A stretch of 64,000 bases of DNA from Pseudomonas paralactis. GTDB taxonomy: Bacteria > Pseudomonadota > Gammaproteobacteria > Pseudomonadales > Pseudomonadaceae. Under the pieces are notes generated by a model. That model did no database searches. It saw nothing but the letters and a program-made list of their open reading frames with translations, and was not told where the DNA came from. The translations under genes were made by a program, and so were the position numbers. Below are positions 32,399 through 40,736 of the stretch, piece by piece. Each line of letters begins with the position of its first letter. Positions within the stretch are counted from its first letter, which is position 1. The stretch covers positions 558,001 through 622,000 of the forward strand of contig NZ_JYLN01000003.1 of the NCBI RefSeq assembly GCF_001439735.1, read 5' to 3'.

Positions 32399-32554
32399 TT
32401 GACCTGCTTCACAGTGGCACTAGCGCTAAGCCACACCAGCAATAACGATTCAGCAGCACAAGGCTCAACCCCTTGATCTGCAATAACTTGAATAGCAGCC
32501 GCCGCTACGGCAGGCTTGCACGATTAACGACCCTCGACCGGGAGAGACAACACA

Positions 32555-33619
32555 ATGGCACTTATCAGCATGCGTCAAATGCTGGACCACGCAGCCGAGT
32601 TCGGCTACGGCGTCCCAGCCTTTAACGTCAACAACCTTGAGCAGATGCGCGCCATCATGGAAGCCGCTGACAAGACCGACTCCCCTGTGATCGTCCAGGC
32701 TTCGGCCGGTGCGCGCAAATACGCTGGCGCCCCCTTCCTGCGTCACCTGATCCTTGCGGCCATCGAAGAATTCCCGCACATCCCGGTGTGCATGCACCAG
32801 GACCACGGCACCAGCCCTGACGTGTGCCAGCGCTCGATCCAACTGGGCTTCAGCTCGGTGATGATGGACGGCTCCCTCGGCGAAGACGGCAAGACCCCAA
32901 CCGACTACGAGTACAACGTACGCGTGACCCAACAAACCGTGGCCATGGCTCACGCCTGCGGCGTTTCGGTTGAAGGCGAGCTGGGCTGCCTGGGTTCGCT
33001 TGAAACCGGCATGGCCGGCGAAGAAGACGGCATCGGCGCCGAAGGCGTGCTGGATCACAGCCAGATGCTGACCGACCCGGAAGAAGCTGCAGACTTCGTC
33101 AAGAAGACCCAGGTCGATGCTCTGGCGATCGCCATCGGCACCAGCCACGGCGCCTACAAGTTCACCAAGCCACCTACCGGCGACGTGCTGGCGATCGACC
33201 GCATCAAGGAAATTCACAAGCGCATCCCTAACACCCACCTGGTGATGCACGGCTCCTCCTCGGTACCGCAAGAGTGGCTGGCGATCATCAACCAGTACGG
33301 CGGTGACATCAAAGAAACCTACGGCGTACCGGTTGAAGAAATCGTCGAAGGCATCAAGTACGGCGTACGCAAGGTCAACATCGACACCGACCTGCGCCTG
33401 GCATCCACCGGTGCGATGCGTCGCCTGATGGCCACCAACCCGAGCGAGTTCGATCCGCGTAAATTCTTCGGCGCTACCGTGACGGCCATGCGCGATGTGT
33501 GTATCGCACGTTATGAAGCCTTCGGTACTGCGGGTAATGCTTCGAAGATCAAGCCGATCTCGTTGGAAGCGATGTACCAGCGGTATTTGAAAGGTGAGTT
33601 GAACGCCAAGGTGAATTAA
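32555..33619 (+). CDS. fba: Class II fructose-bisphosphate aldolase
   Basis: 354 residues, class II (zinc) aldolase of the CbbA/Calvin subtype (FBA_II). Zinc and catalytic blocks [24 protein letters not shown] and VMHGSSSVP are seen. It cleaves or forms fructose-1,6-bisphosphate. GGGAGAGACAAC precedes the ATG. Last gene of the carbon block, closed by a good terminator. Confidence 0.96.
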   Translation: MALISMRQMLDHAAEFGYGVPAFNVNNLEQMRAIMEAADKTDSPVIVQASAGARKYAGAPFLRHLILAAIEEFPHIPVCMHQDHGTSPDVCQRSIQLGFSSVMMDGSLGEDGKTPTDYEYNVRVTQQTVAMAHACGVSVEGELGCLGSLETGMAGEEDGIGAEGVLDHSQMLTDPEEAADFVKKTQVDALAIAIGTSHGAYKFTKPPTGDVLAIDRIKEIHKRIPNTHLVMHGSSSVPQEWLAIINQYGGDIKETYGVPVEEIVEGIKYGVRKVNIDTDLRLASTGAMRRLMATNPSEFDPRKFFGATVTAMRDVCIARYEAFGTAGNASKIKPISLEAMYQRYLKGELNAKVN

Positions 33620-33633
33620 GCCTTATGCATAAT

Positions 33634-33663
33634 AAAAGAGCCCGCAGTATGTGGGCTCTTTTT
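33634..33663 (+). terminator. Terminator after fba
   Basis: Stem AAAAGAGCCC / GGGCTCTTTT with a 9-nt loop and trailing T-run, 15 bp past the fba stop. Confidence 0.9.
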
Positions 33664-33774
33664 ATTACTGTCGTTAAAAACTATATGCCATTAGATTGTT
33701 GCGCTGCAGTACCTGGAAAGAACCATGTGGGCGCACATTTTTAGCGTGTAATAACGATAGTCTTTATTCGGTTG

Positions 33775-34086
33775 TTATGTTCGGCCAAGCCCGAAGCCCT
33801 GATAGGTCCAAACTCCATCTGGGCCTGCGAAGTTACGGCCGCCACTTAATGTTCTAAAGTCTGAAGTGTTAAATGTCCAGCTTTCAGAGTTGCTTCCGAT
33901 ATGGCCTGACAACATAACAGTCGTGGTTTGTGCTCCGATGGTTTGATGCCCTGCGAGTGTACCGGTTTGCCCGCTCACGCTGGCGGTAGCTGACACCGCA
34001 CCGCCGATGTCGTCACTGTAGGTAACGTATAGGTAAATGTTGGCGCCGCCGTAAGCGCCATAGTAGTTCCCAACGAGTTGGCCCAT
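33775..34086 (-). CDS. Unrecognised small glycine-rich protein without Lys or Cys
   Basis: 103 residues. The start is decided by AAGGA 8 nt ahead of the ATG at 34086; the in-frame ATG at 34104 has no ribosome site. The protein has 20 Gly, many Thr/Ser/Tyr, no Lys and no Cys, and alternating short hydrophobic stretches (NIYLYVTYS, TTTVMLSGHIG, SWTFNTSDF, GVWTYQGFG) suggesting a small all-beta fold. There is no signal peptide. The GC is clearly lower than in flanking genes, as is the surrounding non-coding DNA, which suggests recent acquisition. I do not recognise the family; secreted toxin/lectin-like roles are possible but unsupported. Confidence 0.65.
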   Translation of the reverse strand: MGQLVGNYYGAYGGANIYLYVTYSDDIGGAVSATASVSGQTGTLAGHQTIGAQTTTVMLSGHIGSNSESWTFNTSDFRTLSGGRNFAGPDGVWTYQGFGLGRT

Positions 34087-34431
34087 GATGATATTCCTTT
34101 TCATACGGTAAAAAGTGAGTGTGTGCTTGCCTTTCCGATGTTGCGTGAAAAATATTAAAAGTTTTACTGAGGGTTGTGACCTGTCAAAGATGACAGGTTT
34201 TTATGACGATTGGCGATTGATCTTATAAGCAACCTAACCGATATTCTGCTTTTTGCTGTGGTGGCTTGAATGCTACAACAGTAGGCCAGAGGGATATTCG
34301 AGGTTTAAAACTCGCGTCTTTTAGGGTGTGGCTGGGTGGGCATTACCGGTTTGCTTATCTTTTTCGAAAACCGCAGAGATCAGGCTGGTTTTCCCATACC
34401 TGAGGAATGCGGTTTTCTATTACAGGGGTGA
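34087..34431. other. AT-rich gap without genes
   Basis: 345 bp of lower-GC DNA upstream of the small glycine-rich gene. Apart from the ribosome site just before 34086 and the hairpin at 34179-34203, I see no coding frame with family-like sequence and no REP. The promoter of the minus-strand gene presumably lies here. Confidence 0.6.
34179..34203 (+). terminator. Orphan rho-independent terminator-like hairpin
   Basis: ACCTGTCA / TGACAGGT (8 bp, perfect) with loop AAGA, followed by TTTTA on the plus strand. No plus-strand gene ends here: fba already has its own terminator 500 bp upstream. It may end a small RNA or be a remnant of a lost gene. Confidence 0.55.
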
Positions 34432-34725
34432 TCAGCCAACAGCTGGTGTATCGAACCCACGATGTTCAATCACGCGAAACACGTCACTCACGTCCTGCAC
34501 CAGAATGCGTGCGGTGTTGGCCACGTTGTTCAAGTCCCGCTCGGCAAAGTCCGGCAGGCTGGAGCAGGCCATCAGGTTTAGGTGTTCCAGAGCGGCGTTG
34601 AGACGTTCGCGCAGGCAGGCGTGGAGGTCGAGCAGTGGGGCTTCGCTGTCGATCAACAGCACAGGGTAGTCGGTGGCGGTTTCGGTGCAGGGGGTGAAGC
34701 GACGAGGTGGTAGTTGCTGGGTCAT
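34432..34725 (-). CDS. Small Pseudomonas protein, DUF3077/DUF6124-like (tentative)
   Basis: 97 residues, no signal peptide, largely helical. The layout (a short variable N terminus, a VLLIDSEAPLLDL segment, then a helix with LNAALEHLNLMACSSL and a final helix ARILVQDVSDVF) resembles the small, often multicopy Pseudomonas families DUF3077/DUF6124. The exact family is not certain. Function is unknown; these proteins are often stress or stationary-phase expressed. A striking structured leader lies 58-131 nt upstream of its start. Confidence 0.6.
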   Translation of the reverse strand: MTQQLPPRRFTPCTETATDYPVLLIDSEAPLLDLHACLRERLNAALEHLNLMACSSLPDFAERDLNNVANTARILVQDVSDVFRVIEHRGFDTPAVG

Positions 34726-34782
34726 GGTGAATCCTTAACTCGATAGAAGAATGACCACCGTTTGCTGCGAAACAAATTGGGT

Positions 34783-34856
34783 GGCAGCTGTACGCGGGTT
34801 CGCAGACCGAGGAGTTAAGACCCGGCAGACCCGAAGGTCTCCCACGCACAGCCGCC
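34783..34856 (-). ncRNA. Structured leader RNA element upstream of the DUF gene
   Basis: On the minus strand GGCGGCTGTGCGTGGG (34856-34841) pairs over 16 continuous positions with CCCGCGTACAGCTGCC (34798-34783). Three of the pairs are G-U wobbles, which would be A-C mismatches if the plus strand were transcribed. Directly inside lies a perfect hairpin AGACC-TTCG-GGTCT (34840-34827) with a UUCG tetraloop, then a weaker second hairpin. The element sits in the 5' leader of the 34432-34725 gene. I recall the GGCTGTGCGTGGGAGACC string from leaders of similar small genes in pseudomonads, but cannot search. The rest of the 473-bp gap holds a REP pair and no gene. Confidence 0.65.
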
Positions 34857-35040
34857 ATAACAAAGACGACCTTCGGCAAGGGTACCGGGGTTGTTTTGAC
34901 GGGTGCGGTTTTAACTCTGTAGGGCTGCGAAACCCTATCGCCGATCAATGTCAGCGACGGGGCGAACTATAAGCGGCGATGTGGCTGGCCGCAACGGTGC
35001 TGTAGGACCCGCATCGGACCTTGAGCCGATGCACAGTCAA

Positions 35041-35132
35041 TGTGGGAGCCGGGCTTGCCCGCGATGGCAGTGTGTCAAGCGCCGAGGAGAGTGGCTGATA
35101 CGCCGCCATCGCGGGCAAGCCCGGCTCCCACA
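35041..35132. repeat. REP pair, GTGGGAGCCGGGCTTGCCCGC type
   Basis: Arms TGTGGGAGCCGGGCTTGCCC and GGGCAAGCCCGGCTCCCACA, inverted, between the DUF gene and the alginate-lyase gene. Confidence 0.9.
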
Positions 35133-35198
35133 AGGGGGCAGTGGTGTGTTTAAGACTTTGGATTTATCTGGGAAAAATCCTGTGTCTCCCCGGACGAT

Positions 35199-35864
35199 TC
35201 ACTCATGATCAATATCCAACTTCGCAAACGTCACCCGCGCGCCCTCCTTACTGTCGCCACTGTTGTCCTGCACATACACCCCCGCTTTGAAGTACAAAGG
35301 TTTGTCGCCCCAGGCCGCGCCGATGCGTTCATTCCACTCGCTGTCGGCGGCGTACACGCTGAGCAGCCCGGCTTTGTTGAGGTTGATCACGTAGGTGAAG
35401 CTTTTCTCCAGCGGCACGTTGGAGGCGACGATGATGACCTGGCTTTCGGCCTCATCCGGGCGCATACGCACCTTGGCGACGATGTTGCCGGTCTGGGTTT
35501 TTTCCTTGAACTGGTATTCCAGTTTGATCAGTGGTTTCTGGCTGTCATAGGCGTGGATCTGGCCGATCACGATCTTGCCGGATGATGGCACCTGATTGAC
35601 CGCCAGGGTGGCGCGCAGGAAGTTGTCGGCCTCGGGGTAGGTCCAGTTGCGCAGGCGGCCGTCGGCGTAGGTTTCACGCAGTTCGCTGCGTGGGTAGATG
35701 GCGTTTTCGGTGCGGGTGCCGGTCACGGGGGTCCAGAACTGCACGTCACTGCCTTCGGCCTGGAAGTATTGATCGTTGAAGCCGCTCAGTAGCCTTGGCG
35801 TCTCGATGGTCGTGGGCGGGGAGCCGACCGGAATGCTCAGGTTCCAGGTGGAAAGGTCGATCAT
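35199..35864 (-). CDS. Polysaccharide lyase family 7 (alginate lyase-like)
   Basis: 221 residues, the size of a bare PL7 jelly-roll domain. The three family motifs are intact: RSELRE (59-64), QIH (102-104) and YFKAGVY (191-197), giving the catalytic Gln102, His104, Tyr197 and the substrate-binding Arg. PL7 enzymes cut alginate by beta-elimination. The N terminus MIDLSTWNLSIPVG begins directly in the fold, with no signal peptide, so export must use another route or the enzyme acts after lysis. No alginate genes are nearby. Confidence 0.87.
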   Translation of the reverse strand: MIDLSTWNLSIPVGSPPTTIETPRLLSGFNDQYFQAEGSDVQFWTPVTGTRTENAIYPRSELRETYADGRLRNWTYPEADNFLRATLAVNQVPSSGKIVIGQIHAYDSQKPLIKLEYQFKEKTQTGNIVAKVRMRPDEAESQVIIVASNVPLEKSFTYVINLNKAGLLSVYAADSEWNERIGAAWGDKPLYFKAGVYVQDNSGDSKEGARVTFAKLDIDHE

Positions 35865-36175
35865 GGTGTTGGCCTTTTACAGAAGGGTGAACGCGTGGGC
35901 CCTAGGGCCTTACAGGTTCTTTATAGGCGGTGCTGGTGCAATTGTTAAACAATCGCTGGCAATTTATTGGCGTCAGAGGAATGCCAAAAAGCCATGTTGC
36001 CCATGAACCGTGGGCTGCAGGGCCTTACCGTTAGTCGGCTTCCTGGCTTTTGTTTCAATGAGGGCATCCACGTCACTTCTGCTTTTTTTGAACCGAGGCT
36101 AGAGTGAGCCCTCAGTATTTATCCGGGTTTGGTCACAGAACTGACCGGTGCAGCTCCCCAAGGAAGAGACGTAGC
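35865..36175. other. Gene-free gap between the divergent lyase and signalling genes
   Basis: 311 bp separating two divergent genes. It must hold both promoters. I see no REP, no clear operator and no small gene; AAGGAAGAGA just before 36176 is the ribosome site of the plus-strand gene. Confidence 0.5.
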
Positions 36176-38281
36176 ATGGATTGCGCTCCACACCCAGGCG
36201 ATGCCAGTTCGGTCCTTTTGGTGGTCGATGACTACCCGGAAAACCTCGTCAGCATGGCTGCACTGTTGCAACGTGAAGACTGGCGGGTGATTACCGCCTC
36301 TTCGGGCTTGCAAGCCTTGGAATTGTTGCTGGCCCACGACGTCGATCTGGTGTTGCTGGACGTGCGCATGCCCGGTATGGATGGCTTTGAGGTGGCTCGG
36401 CTGATGCGTGGCAGCCAACGCACGCGCATGACGCCGATCATCTTTCTGACGGCCACTGCCCATTCCCCCGACGCGGTGCTTGAAGGCTATGCCAGCGGCG
36501 CGATCGACTACCTGTTCAAGCCGTTTGACCCGCATATCCTCAAGCCCAAGGTGCAGGCATTACTGGATCACCAGCGTAATCGCCGCGCTTTGCAGCGCCT
36601 GAGTCATGACCTGGAACTGGCCCGCGCCTTTAATGCCTCGGTGCTGGATAACGCCGCCGAGGGCATTCTGGTGGTCGGTGAAACCAGCGTGATCGAGTAC
36701 GCCAACCCGGCCATTTCGCGGCTGCTCAATGCCACGATGGCGGAGTTGCAGGGTGAGAGTTTCCTCAGCTTTTTGCAAAAGCCCCATGTGCCCACCTGGC
36801 TGGGCTTCCCGATGTACGAGGCGTATCGCAAGGGCCAGACGTGGCGACAGCACGATGCCATTTTGCGTACGGGGCGCGGCCAGCAGGTGCCGGTGGCATT
36901 GTCCTGTGCGCCTTTGCCTGCCGAGCAGAAGGCGATGGTGGTGACAGTGCTGGACATGTCTGAAGTGCGTCATCTTCACCAGCAGCTGGAGTTCCAGGCC
37001 GTGACTGACCCGTTGACCGGGCTGCTGAACCGGCGGGGCTTTCATCAAGCAGTGGAAAACACCTTGTTGCGCAGCGAACGTAGCGAGCAAGCGCTGGTAT
37101 TGCTGTATCTGGACCTGGACGGCTTCAAGCGAGTCAACGATACGTTGGGCCACGACGCCGGTGATCGTGTGCTGCGTTGGGTCTCGGAGCAAATGCAGGC
37201 GTGTCTGCGTTCCTACGACATTCTTGGACGCATCGGCGGGGATGAGTTCACTGCGTTGCTGGAACTGGAATTCCCGGAACAGGCAGCGAAGATCGCGGAA
37301 AAGCTGATCGAACGGGTGTCGGTGTGCCAGCAGGTGGACGGTCTGGATGTGATGCTCGGGGTCAGTATAGGTATTGCGACGTTCCCCGATTGCGGCTCGG
37401 ATTTGAGCGGTCTGTTGCGAGCTGCAGATATCGCCATGTACGAAGCCAAGCGCGCCGGCCGTCAGCAGTATCGTTATTACGACCAGGAAATGAACGGCCG
37501 CGCCCGCTCGCGGTTGATGCTCGAAGACAGCGTGCGCACCGCCATTGCGAACAAGGATTTCACCCTGGTTTACCAGCCTCAGGTGTGCCTGGAGGATGGG
37601 CGTTTGCGCGGTGTCGAAGCGCTGTTGCGCTGGCAGCATCCGAGTGTCGGCGATGTGCCGCCAGGGTTGTTTTTGCCGCTGTTGGAAGAGGCGCGCTTGA
37701 TCAGCCAGTTGAGCACCTGGATCTACCAGCAAGTCGCTGCCCAGCGCCAGGCCTGGCAAGCCACCTTCGACCCTGAACTGGTGTTGAGTGTGAGCCTGAG
37801 CAGCAGCCAGTTCAACATGCCCAACCTGGCCAACCAACTGCAGCAGGTACTGGAGCGACATGGGTTGCGTGGGCGACAGCTGGAGGTGGAGATCGGCGAA
37901 GATTGCCTGATGGGTAACCTTGAGGAGTCGACCAAACAGTTGCAGCTACTGCGCCGTATTGGCGTGCGTATTGCCCTGGATGACTTTGGTGCTGGCAACT
38001 GCTCCCTGGCCCATTTGCGCGATCTTGCGTTCGACACCCTCAAGCTTGACCCGCAACTGGTGGCGCGCCTGCCAGGCTCGTCGCGGGATGCAGCGATGGC
38101 ACGCAGCATCATCCAATTGTGTGGGCATTTTGATGTGCTGGTGATCGCCGAAGGTGTAGAGACCCTTGAGCAAGCAGAGTGGCTCAAGGCCAATGGCTGC
38201 ACGTATATCCAGGGGCCGTGGGCGGCGCTGCCGTTGATGGCCGAGGACGTTGCCGGCTGGTCGTACCCTCGCGGGTGTTGA
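36176..38281 (+). CDS. Response regulator with PAS, GGDEF and EAL domains (cyclic-di-GMP)
   Basis: 701 residues. Receiver domain (10-130, phosphoacceptor Asp62 in LLDVRMPG, Lys115), PAS domain (about 150-265), GGDEF domain with intact GGDEF at 354-358 and an I-site RSYD five residues before it, then an EAL domain from about 450. The EAL part has EAL (481-483), DDFGAG and AEGVE, but the metal-binding Asn of the VNLS-type strand is Ser540 (LSVSLSSSQF) and the C-terminal motif is WAALPL. The likely output is c-di-GMP synthesis with product inhibition, with a weak or silent phosphodiesterase. No partner kinase is adjacent. Confidence 0.9.
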   Translation: MDCAPHPGDASSVLLVVDDYPENLVSMAALLQREDWRVITASSGLQALELLLAHDVDLVLLDVRMPGMDGFEVARLMRGSQRTRMTPIIFLTATAHSPDAVLEGYASGAIDYLFKPFDPHILKPKVQALLDHQRNRRALQRLSHDLELARAFNASVLDNAAEGILVVGETSVIEYANPAISRLLNATMAELQGESFLSFLQKPHVPTWLGFPMYEAYRKGQTWRQHDAILRTGRGQQVPVALSCAPLPAEQKAMVVTVLDMSEVRHLHQQLEFQAVTDPLTGLLNRRGFHQAVENTLLRSERSEQALVLLYLDLDGFKRVNDTLGHDAGDRVLRWVSEQMQACLRSYDILGRIGGDEFTALLELEFPEQAAKIAEKLIERVSVCQQVDGLDVMLGVSIGIATFPDCGSDLSGLLRAADIAMYEAKRAGRQQYRYYDQEMNGRARSRLMLEDSVRTAIANKDFTLVYQPQVCLEDGRLRGVEALLRWQHPSVGDVPPGLFLPLLEEARLISQLSTWIYQQVAAQRQAWQATFDPELVLSVSLSSSQFNMPNLANQLQQVLERHGLRGRQLEVEIGEDCLMGNLEESTKQLQLLRRIGVRIALDDFGAGNCSLAHLRDLAFDTLKLDPQLVARLPGSSRDAAMARSIIQLCGHFDVLVIAEGVETLEQAEWLKANGCTYIQGPWAALPLMAEDVAGWSYPRGC

Positions 38282-38323
38282 ATTCGCTACACTGGCGCCC
38301 GTCCCACTTGCGTTGCACACCCC

Positions 38324-38824
38324 ATGACCGCGTTGAAATACCTCCAGGCCTATCCCGCTGCGCTCCAGGAGCAAGTGCGCCAACTGATCGCCAAGGACCA
38401 GTTGGGCGCCTACCTGGAGCAGCGTTATCCCGAACGCCACGCCGTACAGAGCGACAAGGCGCTGTACGCCTACGCACTGGCCCTGAAGCAGGAGCACCTG
38501 CGTAACGCGCCATCCATCGACAAGGTGCTGTTCGATAACCGGTTGGACCTGACCCACCGCGCCCTGGGTTTGCACACCACGATTTCCCGGGTACAGGGCG
38601 GCAATCTCAAGTCCAAGAAAGAGATTCGCATCGCTTCGCTGTTCAAGGAGGCCGCCCCACAGTTTCTGCGCATGATCGTGGTACACGAGCTGGCGCACTT
38701 TAAGGAATCGGACCACAACAAGGCGTTCTACAAACTCTGCCAATACATGATGCCGGACTACCATCAGGTGGAATTCGACCTGCGGGTGTACCTCACCTGG
38801 CGCGATTTGCAGGGCAAGCCCTAA
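38324..38824 (+). CDS. YgjP-type (M48/DUF45-like) metal-dependent hydrolase
   Basis: 166 residues. The zinc site HELAHFKESDHNKAFYKL (HExxH with a third His in DHN) is the YgjP/WLM signature, shared with SprT-like and M48 metallopeptidases. The rest is a short alpha/beta body. YgjP-type proteins are poorly characterised. It is followed 17 bp later by the small HTH gene, perhaps co-transcribed. Confidence 0.82.
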   Translation: MTALKYLQAYPAALQEQVRQLIAKDQLGAYLEQRYPERHAVQSDKALYAYALALKQEHLRNAPSIDKVLFDNRLDLTHRALGLHTTISRVQGGNLKSKKEIRIASLFKEAAPQFLRMIVVHELAHFKESDHNKAFYKLCQYMMPDYHQVEFDLRVYLTWRDLQGKP

Positions 38825-38841
38825 CCACAAGGCGACAGACC

Positions 38842-39138
38842 ATGGATGTGAGCAAGACCAAAAGCAGCTTCTATCGCCGCCTGTACGTGGCGTACTTGAT
38901 CGACAGCCAACTGGCCAGCAGCGTCCCGGCGCTGACCGAGGCCACCGGCATGCCCCGACGCACGGCCCAGGACACGATTGCCGCGTTGGCCGACCTGGAT
39001 ATTGCGTGTGAGTTTGAGCAGGAAACGGGCGCGCGCAATCATGCGGGGCACTATCGGATTCGCGATTGGGGCGCGATTGATCGGGAGTGGATTGCGGCCA
39101 ATCTTGCGACCATCAAGCAAGTGTTGGGTTATCCCTGA
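38842..39138 (+). CDS. Small winged-helix DNA-binding protein
   Basis: 98 residues. A helix-turn-helix is evident at ALTEATGMPRRTAQDTIAALADL, followed by a wing-like HAGHYRIRDWG. Such short proteins are common in Pseudomonas beside the YgjP-type gene; target unknown. Start ATG at 38842 with AAGGCGACAG upstream. Confidence 0.75.
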   Translation: MDVSKTKSSFYRRLYVAYLIDSQLASSVPALTEATGMPRRTAQDTIAALADLDIACEFEQETGARNHAGHYRIRDWGAIDREWIAANLATIKQVLGYP

Positions 39139-39160
39139 GGCAGGAGCGGGTCGCACTGAC

Positions 39161-39237
39161 GCCATCGGGGGCAAGCCCCCTCCCACCTTGGAATGTATTC
39201 ACATCAAATGTGGGAGGGGGCTTGCCCCCGATGAGGC
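39161..39237. repeat. REP pair, GGGGGCTTGCCCCC type
   Basis: Arms GCCATCGGGGGCAAGCCCCC and GGGGGCTTGCCCCCGATGAG, inverted, between convergent genes. Confidence 0.88.
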
Positions 39238-39239
39238 CC

Positions 39240-39692
39240 TCAAGCCCGGCGCATACCGATATGGGGAATATCGTCCTCCAGGTATTCCTCACCCGCAACC
39301 ACAAACCCATACCGCCCGTAATACCCCTGCAAATGCGCCTGAGCTGAAAGAAAAATCGGCATTTCTGGCCAGATACTCTCAATGCGCTTGAGCGCCTCTT
39401 CCATCATTTGATGCCCCAGCCCGGTGCCCCGCGCCACCGGCGCGACGATGACGCGGCCGATCACTACGTCGTTGCCCTGGGACTCAGGGTCCAGTAACCG
39501 CACGTAGGCCACCAGTTCATTATCTTGCCAGGCCATCAAGTGGTGGGTATCACCCGCCAGGTCCTGGCCGTCGATGTCCTGGTAAACGCATTGTTGCTCG
39601 ACAACGAAGACCTCGCTGCGCAGGCGCAGGATGGCGTACAGCTGTTCCTTGCCCAAGTCGTCGTGATGTTTGCAGACCCAATCAACCGTCAT
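39240..39692 (-). CDS. elaA: GNAT acetyltransferase ElaA
   Basis: 150 residues, full-length ElaA-type GNAT. YAILRLRSEVFVVEQQC and DGQDLAGDTHHLM are the ElaA signature; the acetyl-CoA loop is VARGTGLGHQMM. The substrate is unknown in the family. Single gene, convergent with the HTH gene. Confidence 0.92.
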   Translation of the reverse strand: MTVDWVCKHHDDLGKEQLYAILRLRSEVFVVEQQCVYQDIDGQDLAGDTHHLMAWQDNELVAYVRLLDPESQGNDVVIGRVIVAPVARGTGLGHQMMEEALKRIESIWPEMPIFLSAQAHLQGYYGRYGFVVAGEEYLEDDIPHIGMRRA

Positions 39693-39889
39693 GATGTGTG
39701 CTCGTATAAAGACGTGCCAAGGATAGTAAGCGCGGCGGGCGCTGGTGTCTAAAATGGTAATTTTGTGAATGGCGTCAATTTGCCATCATTCAGCGCGGGC
39801 GCCGCGGGCTTCTTTGTGTAATCTGCAATGCACGCTCATTGATGAGCTACTGTTATCAGGCCATTGCCTGCCCGCCAAGGACTTTGAGC

Positions 39890-40627
39890 ATGCCGCGATT
39901 GACTCGTGCCGTTGCTTTGATCGCCGTGTTGTTGCTGGCCCAACCGGTGTTGGCACAACGCCTGCGCCTGGTGGCAGATGGCTGGCCGCCGTTTACCGAT
40001 GCCACCCTGATCAATGGCGGCCTGGCCACGGATATCGTCAGTACGGCCCTGGCCCGCGCAGGGTATGCCAGCGATTTTGAACAGGTGCCCTGGGCCCGCG
40101 CCTTGAAGGGCGTGGGAGATGGGCGCTACGACGTGCTGATCAACGCCTGGTACGACGAGGCCCGTACGCGGTTGGGGCAGTTTTCCGGCGAGTATTTGCT
40201 TAACCGTGTGCGCTTTCTCAAGCGTAGCGACGACCCCATTGCTTATCGCAACCTGGCAGAACTGCACGACGAGACGATCGCCGTGGTGCGCGGCTACGCC
40301 TACTCGGCAGCGTTTGATCAGGACACGCTATTGCAGAAGGTGCCGGTGCACAACTTTGCCATGGCCGTGCGTATGTTGGCGGCCCGGCGCGTGCGGTTGA
40401 CGCTGGAGGATGAATACGTAGCGCGTTACTACCTGGCGCGGGAATCGCCGCGAGTGCGCAATGCCGTGGCGTTTGTGGGCGAGCCCTTGAGCCAGAACAG
40501 CTTGCATATCCTGGTCAGCCTGAAGAACCCCGAGCACGCGCAGATCGTTGCCGGCTTTGATCGGGAGATTGCGCGGATGAAGGCAGATGGCAGTTATGCG
40601 CGGTTGATGAAGGCGCATGGGATGTAG
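39890..40627 (+). CDS. Periplasmic solute-binding protein, SBP_bac_3 type, orphan
   Basis: 245 residues. Signal peptide MPRLTRAVALIAVLLLAQPVLA, then LRLVADGWPPFTDATLINGGLATDIV. It is of the same stand-alone class as the protein at 9939-10742 but only distantly alike. No transporter parts are nearby; ligand unknown. The ATG at 39890 is set by the signal peptide; upstream in-frame codons from 39839 are not signal-like. Confidence 0.8.
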   Translation: MPRLTRAVALIAVLLLAQPVLAQRLRLVADGWPPFTDATLINGGLATDIVSTALARAGYASDFEQVPWARALKGVGDGRYDVLINAWYDEARTRLGQFSGEYLLNRVRFLKRSDDPIAYRNLAELHDETIAVVRGYAYSAAFDQDTLLQKVPVHNFAMAVRMLAARRVRLTLEDEYVARYYLARESPRVRNAVAFVGEPLSQNSLHILVSLKNPEHAQIVAGFDREIARMKADGSYARLMKAHGM

Positions 40628-40642
40628 CGTCTGTGCGGGTCT

Positions 40643-40735
40643 CATCCGGGGCAAGCCCCCTCCCACAAGGGGCCGGCATACACCAATCGAATGTGGGAGG
40701 GGCGGTGCGATGATTCGACTTGCCCCCGATAGCGG
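40643..40735. repeat. REP pair with one GGCGGTGCGATGATTCG variant arm
   Basis: Left arm CATCCGGGGCAAGCCCCCTC. The right arm is ATGTGGGAGGGGCGGTGCGA, then TGATTCGACTTGCCCCCGAT. The extra CGGTGCGATGATTCGA recurs at 20739-20780. Confidence 0.75.
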
Positions 40736-40736
40736 C

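Noticed and set aside
34484..34948. 154-codon minus-strand frame through the structured leader (includes VFVMAAVRGRPSGLPG)
   Set aside because: It overlaps the DUF gene in another frame, and its sequence is explained by the paired RNA; strand-specific G-U pairs favour RNA function. Small leader peptides from it cannot be excluded.
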